From the NCBI GenBank assembly GCA_023213395.1, contig CM041465.1, positions 189,107,741 through 189,171,740 on the forward strand: DNA of 64,000 bases. Direction: 5' to 3'. This stretch comes from Cycas panzhihuaensis. Lineage: Eukaryota; Cycadophyta. Both the position numbers and the translations under genes were made by a program. Below the pieces are notes generated by a model. The model was not told the origin of the DNA, searched no databases, and saw only the letters and a program-made list of their open reading frames with translations. Numbering within the stretch: position 1 is the stretch's first letter; every line of letters starts with the position of its first letter. Shown in pieces: positions 56,151 through 64,000 of this stretch.

Positions 56151-57640
56151 TTATAAATCATGTAGCTTAGAGAAATACCATAAATGAAGAGTGCCAATCT
56201 CTTATCAAGAATGGTACATGGGAGCTTATTGATGTACCACTTGGTAGAACGGTAGTTCAAAATAAATGGGTGTTAAAAAATAAATATAGATTAGATGACA
56301 CCCTTGAAAAATATAAGGCAAGGTCGGTAGCTAAAGAATTTACACAAAGGGAAGACATCAACTATACTAAAGTCTTTGCACCTATAACTAAGTGGCCTAT
56401 AATTAGAACTCTTGTGGCCTTGGCTACTCAATAGGGTTGGAAAATCTATCAACTTGATATTAAGATTGTGTTTCTCAATGGAGATCTTAAAGAAGAAATT
56501 TGCATGGCTCAGCCAAAAGGATATGAGATAGAAGGTCAAGAGCATAAGGTTTACAGGCTCAAAAAGTCCTTATATGATCTTAAACAAGCTCCTCGTGCTT
56601 GGTTTGCCAAGTTGTCTAAAAGAATGAGGCAACTTGGATACGAGGTTTTGTAACTACCAAGATATTAATGTAACATTGTTCATCAAGCGCCATAAGGATA
56701 AAGTCACTTATCTCATAATCTTTGTGGATGACATGCTAGTAACAGGTAATAGTGAACAGGCAATAAGCTAGCTGAAAAAGAACCTTGATAAAACATTTGA
56801 ATTATTTGACCTCAGTTTGATGAAATATTACTTGGGAATTGAAGTAACACAAAAGAATAGAAAAAATTTCCTCTCCCAAGAAAAATACATCAATGATCTT
56901 CTAACCAAGTTTCAATTAGAAGATGGTCAACCAATGATTTTACCTATGGACCCTAATACCAAACTCTTAGCTAAAGGTGACACTAGGGAGGCAAACGCAA
57001 TACTTTATAGGAAACTTGTAGGTAGTCTCATCTATACTACTAATACAAGGTTAGATATTGCATACTCTATCAATATTCTTGCTCATTACATGATAAATCC
57101 TAGGTAGAATCATTGGTAGATAGTAGTGTGAGTGTTGAGATACCTTAAGATGACAGGAAATACGGTCTGTTATATGAACCTAATTCAAACTTCAAGCTTT
57201 CTGCATACATAGATTAAGACTTTGCAAGAGATAAAGATATAGGAAGATCTATGTCTAGGTATGTAATGTTTCTTGGAACATCACCAATATCATAGAGATC
57301 TAGATGGCAAAAGATAGTTGTAGATTTAACTAACGAAACTGAATACATTTCTACTTCTGAGACCAGTATGGAGGTGATATGGATGAGAAAATTATTGGAA
57401 AACATTAAATATCACCCAAACAAGTCCTACAAGTATTCATATAGATAATCAATCATCAATCTGCATGGTGAAAAATCCTGTATTTCATGATTGTACCAAA
57501 CACATAAATATGAGAGTCCACAGGATTAGAGAACTTGTTCATGACAGCACAATTCAACTGGAATACTACCCCATAGTAGATCAAGGGTTGTTATCTTCAC
57601 TAATAGTTACAAAAGGTGAAGTTTAAATAATTCTAAAGGT
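56151..57640 (+). pseudogene. Reverse transcriptase and RNase H of copia element D
   Basis: RT begins with NKWVLKNKYRLDDTLEKYKA (near 56257). [18 protein letters not shown] (near 56451) and SLYDLKQAPRAWF (near 56566) follow. The catalytic box FVDDML (near 56721) is intact but in another phase, so an indel lies near 56655. MKYYLGIEV (near 56820) and LDIAYSINIL (near 57051) complete it. The RNase H is badly broken; HIDNQSSICMVKNPVFHDCTK (split near 57440) is its clearest relic. Confidence 0.82.
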
Positions 57641-58120
57641 AGCTCAACCTTAGGGCCTCCATCTTTGACTAATTAAGGAAGATGGCAACATGATCATCAT
57701 ACTCTATTCTCTTTATGAAAATCCATTATGGGCATAGAAGAATAAGAGTAAGTCTTTGCCCTAACCTATTTTTGAAAACCCCATGTAGGCACTGAAGGAT
57801 AAGGGTTGTACTAGTTTTGAAAAATTAGAACCTATAAAAACTTAAAAGGGCATAGGGGATGACCAAATGATATATGGAAACTTAGCAGATTAACTTGTCC
57901 ATTTAAGCTACTTAGCTATTAGGCTACATTAAAGAGCCACCTTATCCATTTTGATTTATAAAAGGGGCTATAAATCTTAGAAAGTCTATGGATTTTTATT
58001 CCCCATAAGGGTTTTCCTACAAAAGTGTCATTTAGAATTTCAATATAATAATGAGGCTCAAATAAAGACCTCATAGACTAGATTTTCTAAAAAATAACCT
58101 TCCACCATTAAGGGAGGGAT
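57641..58120 (+). other. 3' untranslated region and polypurine tract of element D
   Basis: No gene. Ends with AAGGGAGGGAT (58110-58120) directly before the LTR start TGAAAGAGG. Confidence 0.7.
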
Positions 58121-58427
58121 TGAAAGAGGTTAATGTATCAAGGTCATTTGTGTAGATTAATTATATGGCCTTAGGATATATTGTTAACATTATTCTCTTA
58201 ATAAAATATACTTTATGTGCATTTAGATGTAATTTTGGGTTCATGTCATTAGGCAAAAAAATCCTAACCCTAATGCTCACCCTCAATAATAAAAGGTGAA
58301 ATCTTAAGGAGGGAGTCATTATTCTCACCTCCAAGATTGCTCTCATATTTTGTTTCATCTCTTTTTTATTCTCTATTGTCATTGTGTGCATGTGAGTGAT
58401 TTATTTCCTAGATCCATCCTTCCTTCA
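58121..58427 (+). repeat. 3' LTR of element D (307 bp)
   Basis: TGAAAGAGGTTAATG...CCTTCCTTCA, matching 42872-43182 along its length. Confidence 0.88.
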
Positions 58428-60300
58428 CACAATCTATCCTCATAATATCTTGCTTGAAACTAATATCTATGCATAATCTTTATAACCAAACTGCTTCCTT
58501 GGATGCATGAGTAGTTGTTATATACTCAACTTCTATTCTAGAAAGTGCCACAGCTTGCTATTTTTTACTCATCCAACTGACTATGCCACCATAATGGGTA
58601 AAAATATATCTGCTTATAGATCTTCTACTGTCAAGATCTCTAGCCTAATTAGCATCAATTAAACCTCTCAGGTTCACTATTCTACTCTTCATAGGATCAC
58701 CTTGATAGTAAATTCTATAGTTTGATGTAGCTCATAGATATATGAAAATTCCTTTCACAACCATCCAATGCTCTCTGCTTGGGTTTGACATATAACTACT
58801 AACTACTACTACTACATGGGCAATATCTGGTTGAGTGTAAACCATCATATACATCAGGCTACCAATAACACTAGCATAAGGGATAAATTCCATGTCTTCA
58901 ACTTCTTGGTGAGTTTTTGGGCATTATTTAATTGATAACTTATTCTAATGGGAAGAGGAATATTAACTAGTTTACTATCCTACAACTTGAACTACTATTA
59001 TATTTTCTCAATGTATCATATTTGACTAAGCCAAATCTTCATGTTTCTCCTATCCCTTTTAATCTCAATGCCTAAAATAAAATATATAGTACTAAGATTC
59101 TTCATCTCAAAATAAGATACCAATTAGCTATTTACAAGTTGGTTTATTTCTTTATGATTACCAATTAAAATGATGTTGTTAATATATAAAGCTAGAATAA
59201 CAAAATAATCACCAACCTGCTTATAATAAATATAATGGTCTACTTTGCTATGCATAAAGCCATTTGCTAATATATATTAATTAAACTTTTGATACCACAT
59301 CCTTGGTGATCATTTTAGGCTGTATAATGACTTCTTCAACATGCACAATATATTCTCCTTTCTTACATCTTTAAACCCTTCATGCTATAACATATATATT
59401 TCTTCCTTAAAGTCATCGTGAAGAAATATAATCTTCACATCCATTTGATCCACCTTAAGTTTATAGGCTACTACTACAACTAATAAAAATCTAATTGAAG
59501 CTACTTTTATAACAAAAGAAAATACCTCACAAAAATCTATTCCCTTAACCTAGGAATAGCCCTTTACTACTAAGTGAGCCTTGTACTTTTTCATAACATC
59601 ATCTACCTAGAACTTCTTCTTGAAGATCCATTTATTATCAATAAGTTTTTTTCCATCAAGTAGATCTACTAAATCCTATATATTATTTTTATCCAAGGAT
59701 ATCATTTCTTCTTATATGGTCTTCGTCTAGAGTTGTCTCTCTGTTGACTCCAAAGCCTCATGAACAATACTTGGATCATTATCTATAGTATATTAAACAA
59801 AAGATGAGCAATGAAAGTCTTAAGGAATATACCTATTAGGTTATATTCTCTCATGAGTTGATCTCCTCAATATGTGAGGTTCTTGAGGTTGAGCTACCTC
59901 TACAGTTGATCCTTCCTCTTTAAATAGATCATATTTTGATGCAGAATCTTTATGCCTTACCCAAATTATATCTTCTTAGAGTCTTCCTCCTTTAGTTCTT
60001 CATCCTCCTTTAGAGACTTTAACTCCTCTCTAAAGACAACATCATAGTTATACATAACCTTTTGTATTTCAAGGTTATAAATCTTATACCATTTAACACC
60101 ATCACCATAGCCAATAAAAATAGTATTTTATACTTTGAAATCAAGCTTAGTCCTCTACTATCTAAGAACATGTATAAAAGCTTCATAACCAAAATCTATA
60201 AGATGACTAAGAGATGGTTTCTTACCACACCATACTTCTTCAGGTATTTTATATACCGGGGTAGTTACTAGTAATTTGTTTATCAAGTAGCTTACAGCCA
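58428..60300 (-). pseudogene. RNase H (right part) and reverse transcriptase of copia G
   Basis: Continues 42604-42871 across D. The minus strand runs from the integrase-RT linker (near 60200) through RT to RNase H. The catalytic box, read on the minus strand near 59169-59191, is LYINNI, where copia has YVDD; both catalytic Asp became Asn by G-to-A changes. No long open frame remains. Confidence 0.7.
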
Positions 60301-61806
60301 TCACTGCCTTAATCTAGAATTTCTTTTCTAATCCAATAACAGTAAGCATACTCCTTGATCTCTCTAGTAAGGTCTTATCCATTTTTTCAGTAACTATGTT
60401 CTGTTGTGATGTATAAAGAATTATCTTTTGCCTTGTTATTCCACATTGCTTACAGAACTGCTCAAATATCTTTCAGTAAAACTCTCCTCCATTATTAGTC
60501 CTTAGTACCTTGATCTTCCTGTCTCTCTGATTCTCAACCAAGGCCTTGAATTCTTCAAATTTATTAAAGATATCATATTTTTGCTTAAGAAAGTATAACC
60601 ATATCTTTCTTAAGAAATCATTTATGAATGAGATAAAGTATTTGCACCCACTCAATGAGGGAATATCAATAGGTCCAAAAATATTACTATGCACTAATTA
60701 TAGAATACCCTTTACTCTCTTTGACCTTGAAGGAAAATTGACCTGATTATGTTTGTCATACACACAATACTCATAGAAATTAAAATCAAAAGAGCCATTA
60801 ATTCTAGAGATGTCTTCTGCCATACCTTTAAAGAATAAATCATGGAGGCCTTTATCTCTAATATAGCTTAATATCTAATACCATAATATAGTTTCACTAG
60901 TAAGTGATATTTAAGTCCTGCCTATATTATTACTACTTTTTGTAATAGTTAGACTACAACTACCAACACACACCATGCTTACATCAAGCTTATATAATAT
61001 TCCAAATTAGACCCCTCTTATTAATATCAATGCTCCCTAAACTATTTTACAATTGTCTTTATTAAAAATTTCTTCTATTCCTGCATCACCCAATTGATTA
61101 ATAGGCAATATACTTATAGTTAAACCAAGAATATGACTCATACTAGGGATAGTTTTAACTCTTCCATTCCTAAATCAAACCTTTATCCTTCCATGACCTA
61201 TAATTTTATATGGGTAATGATCCTTAAGAAATACTTCACCTTCATTAATACTTATGTATGTACAAAATCACTCCTTATAGGGAGTAACATGAAGCCAAGT
61301 ACTAGAGTCAATAAACCAAGACTCAACATTTGACAACTTACTTGAGGTTACTAAATAAACATCATCATTAACTTCATTAAAGGCTTTTTTTACTATGGAA
61401 GAAGTATCTTCAGGTGACTTTCCCTTATCAATCTTAACTTGACATTAGCTCTTCATATGGTTAACCTTCTTACATCTCTAGTATATTGAGGGGGCTTTAC
61501 CTAAAAATTTAGATTTTTCTCTAGATTTTGGCTGTCTATTCCTAGGCCTTTGTTGGTCATGATCTAATATTCAAACTCCTACCATTAATACTTCTTTCAA
61601 ATAATCCTCATAAGATTTTTACCTTGTCTCTTATAACAGTAGAGTAACAACAACATCATCAAATTTTAGTGTGGGAGCAACTATACTGCTAATTATTATC
61701 ACAAGATTATACTAGGAATTAGGAAGTGAACATAATAGAGCAATACACTTGTCTTCTTTAAACATTGTTATTTCAACTAAAGCAAGCTAGCTTAACACAG
61801 TATTAA
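60301..61806 (-). pseudogene. Integrase and gag end of copia G, interrupted by element H
   Basis: The integrase core is open at 60473-60694: HSNIFGPIDIPSLSG, with HSD changed to HSN, and TNNGGEFY, with TDNGGEF changed to TNNGGEF. The protease and gag region lies to the right, with a decayed zinc knuckle CKKVNHMKS (near 61455) whose first Cys became Tyr. The element breaks at 61806 where the LTR of H begins. The rest of G's gag and its 5' LTR should lie beyond H, outside the window. Confidence 0.7.
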
Positions 61807-62859
61807 TGATCCAGGAGGATCTACCATATGTTTACAGGATGCAAAAAATGCTAGGCATTGGTATAACTGAAAGAGATATGACTAAATGGTATCAAAATTA
61901 TAGTAAATTTTGTTTAAAGGTATAAGACACATCACACTATATGTTTACAAAAGGTGGGGTTTAGAAAATATCATTTGATTAGAGTTCAGGCCTTGTTTTT
62001 GCATAAAATTAATCCAACAGCTAGCAGAAAAAATAGAAAATATATATTATCATTAAATGAATAAAAATATAGCCAAATAACATCCAAATGAGCTAAACTT
62101 TTGAGGAAGTATAGGAGGCATATGTTCCTATAGGTGTACAAAATTTTATCTAAATTAGAGTCCGTTAAGGTCAGTTACTAGCCACAACTTTTAAGAATTA
62201 CATGAAGGCCACTTGGATATCAGAAAAATAACAAATACATATTATAATTAAATGAATAAAAATGTAGGAAAACGACATCCAAATGAGCTAAACTTTTTAG
62301 GAAGTAGAGGAGACATGTATTCCTATATGTGTACCAAATTTGAGCTAAATTAGAGTCTGTTAAGATTAGTTAAAAGCTACAACATTTTAAGAATTGCATG
62401 AAGGCCACTTAGACAACATGCATTCTGGTGGTTAGTGGTTATACTTGCATGATTGCCACTTGTTAAATATGCAATTTTGGTTTCTTTCTATAAATTGAGC
62501 CCTACTACAAGTTGGAGAGGTGGTTCTTGGAGACTTTACTTGGGAAGCATCCTTAGAGAAGCATTTGGAGGGTTGGAGTTCCCCCTTATGGTATAATTGT
62601 ATCATTTATTCCTTGTAATTTTACCATTCTTTTGCTAGTTGATTTCTCCACCATTAAATGGAGATTTTCATAGTTTAATAAAAGTATTACTCCTCATACT
62701 TTTGGATCAATGCCAAGAATAAATGATTTGGTATAGAATTTTCCTTTCATAGGCTCAGTATTGTTTTGATGTTATTGAGATTTCTACACTAACTCCTAGG
62801 ATTCCAAGGAGAAAAGGTTGATAATTGACTTCATCACCAACTAAGCTCTTTTGGGATCA
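61807..62859 (+). repeat. 5' LTR of element H (1,053 bp)
   Basis: Starts TGATCCAGGAGG and ends TTGGGATCA, terminal motifs like those of B's LTRs. The left boundary is inferred from that motif, because the other LTR is outside the window. The preceding ATTAA (61802-61806) would be the target duplication. Confidence 0.7.
62027..62411 (+). repeat. Tandem duplication of about 194 bp inside the LTR of H
   Basis: Two diverged units with the same word order: ATTAAATGAATAAAAAT at 62052 and 62246, then CATCCAAATGAGCTAAACTT, later TTAAGAATT and ATGAAGGCCACTT. Confidence 0.8.
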
Positions 62860-62864
62860 TATTT

Positions 62865-62876
62865 TGGTATCAGAGC
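62865..62876 (+). other. Primer binding site of element H
   Basis: TGGTATCAGAGC, perfect initiator-Met type, five bases after the LTR. Confidence 0.92.
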
Positions 62877-62902
62877 CTCTGATCTTTATTGTAGGGACTT
62901 GA

Positions 62903-64000
62903 ATGGTACAAACAAGGAAAGGATATAAAGAGAAAGGTGAAGACTTTCTTATGTTGCAATCACCAAGAAGACAAAGAAAGAATCCAAGCACCATGGCTGA
63001 AAAAGAAGATGGAGAAATTAGATTTGAAAAGCTTGAGAAGAACGTAGAAGCCTTGATGCAAATGATGACCCACCTTCTACCTCTAGTCAAAGGAAAAGGC
63101 AAAGAGAAGGAACTTGAAGGAGGATCCACATATGACCACAACCATGAAGAGGAAGAGGAGGAGACCTTAAAGCACTCTTTTGAAGAAAGCAAGGGTACTT
63201 CATCTCATCAACCCTTCAAGGTTGAGGTAAAGTTGGATATTCCAACTTATGATGGAGAAGTAAATGCTGAAAAGTTGGACCATTGGTTGGATCAACTTGA
63301 AACCTACTTCATAATTTAGGCCTATAGTAATGCTCAAAAGCTTTCATTTGCTAGGCTCAAGTTGTGTAAACATGCATTGACATGGTGGAATGCATATTTG
63401 AAGACTCATGATGTATCTTCTTTTTCATGGAGAGATTTTAAGAAAATAATAAAGAAGAAATTCTACCCCATAGGTCATGAGGAAGACCAATGGGTCACTT
63501 GGCAATATTTATGCCAAGGGAGAGGTGTAAGTGTCCAAGATTATACTTCTTTATTTTTTAGGCATGGCATGCTACTTGGTATTAATATGGATGAACATGT
63601 CACTCTTATGAAATTCATTGGAGGATTACATGAATACATAAGGAAGGAACTAAGGCTTTTTAAGGTTCAATCCATTAGAGCAGAAAGTAAGATGGCTATG
63701 GAAATAGAAAGTAAAATCAAGAAATCTACATTCATATCTAAAGATTCTACTTTTACTTCTAATAAGTATGAAAAGAATCCTAAATTGCACTCATCTAAAA
63801 GGTAAGAAGGAAAGAAGAAAAGAACTAATTTTATTAAAAGTTCTAACTATTATGAGCATTGTGATATTAGTGGTTATATTACAACAAAGTGTTGGAAGTT
63901 ACATCCAGAGCTAAAGCCAAAGCATATTAGAAGGAAAAAGGGAAAGCCCTACTTTCTGAGGTGGAGATTCAAAGCGAAGGAGAAGAAGAGAAAGTTACTC
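62903..64000 (+). pseudogene. Gag of element H, two stops, runs off the window
   Basis: Starts at ATG 62903 (MVQTRKGYKEKGEDFLML). A Lys/Glu-rich N terminus with a probable coiled coil (FEKLEKNVEALMQMM) leads to the gag core: KLDHWLDQLETYF (near 63272), TWWNAYLKTHD (near 63380), then FRHGMLLGI (near 63557). TAG at 63317-63319 and TAA at 63803-63805 are the only stops seen, both in phase. The zinc knuckle (near 63847-63885) reads YYEHCDISGYITTKC, with the first Cys and the His changed to Tyr. It would form the particle. The frame continues beyond 64000. Confidence 0.82.

Larger units (their letters stand above)
42872..58427 (+). mobile_element. Element D: Ty1/copia retrotransposon with two nested insertions
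   Basis: LTRs of about 310 bp at both ends, imperfect target duplication CATAA (42867-42871) and CACAA (58428-58432), Met-type primer site, polypurine tract AAGGGAGGGAT, and copia-order genes. Solo LTR E lies in its leader and gypsy fragment F between gag and integrase. Without these insertions it would be about 7 kb. It is inserted into the RNase H of copia G. Confidence 0.85.
61807..64000 (+). mobile_element. Element H: 5' end of a Ty3/gypsy retrotransposon related to B
   Basis: LTR, Met primer site and gag in order, running off the window. LTR termini TGATCC...GGATCA and gag match element B's type. This is the least decayed gag in the window. Confidence 0.85.

Noticed and set aside
1-64000. 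Endogenous viral (pararetroviral) sequence
   Set aside because: All RT-bearing units have LTRs or the Ty3 or Ty1 domain order with integrase; no movement protein or coat-protein signature was seen.

Overview
This 64-kb window looks like intergenic DNA from a large, repeat-rich plant nuclear genome. A gymnosperm-like genome is my guess from the style of the elements, but nothing here proves it. I found no ordinary host gene, rRNA, tRNA or CRISPR array. Almost everything is LTR retrotransposon: Ty3/gypsy of a Tat/Ogre-like type, Ty3/gypsy with an initiator-Met primer site, and Ty1/copia. The copies are nested in each other and broken to different degrees. Letters A-L below are my own labels.

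Layout. (L) 1-4068: 3' end of a plus-strand Tat-like element, with an archaeal-type RNase H and a 3' LTR. (I) 4811-9814: old plus-strand copia with one LTR. (A) about 10.0-42.0 kb: a very old, AT-converted minus-strand Tat-like element cut into pieces by a copia solo LTR (11076-11737), gypsy B (13846-20830, target duplication GTTAT) and Tat-like element C (23206-40061, target duplication CTATG). (G) about 42.0-42.87 kb plus 58.43-61.8 kb: an old minus-strand copia, split by copia D (42872-58427). D is itself split by solo LTR E (44234-46747, target duplication GAAAC) and by a minus-strand gypsy fragment F (about 48745-54670). (H) 61807 to the window end: another plus-strand gypsy element interrupting G, with LTR, primer site and gag.

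Element C is the most informative unit. It is 16,856 bp with 2.7-kb LTRs, and its gag-pol lies in one reading frame (37188 to 30514, minus strand) broken only by in-frame stops. Its own pol-encoded RNase H has lost the first catalytic Asp. A complete-looking archaeal-type RNase H of 140 codons sits about 4 kb downstream, just before the 3' LTR. Between integrase and that RNase H, on the opposite strand, is a plant mobile domain (PMD)-type gene with its own TATA box, a probable 108-bp intron and a coiled-coil tail. Element L keeps the same RNase H position and the same TATA box, so the arrangement belongs to the family and is not an accident of one copy.

The working picture is a large retrotransposon with a sense gag-pol, a replacement RNase H beside the 3' LTR, and an antisense cargo gene from a divergent promoter. 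All copies here carry stops and are presumed dead.
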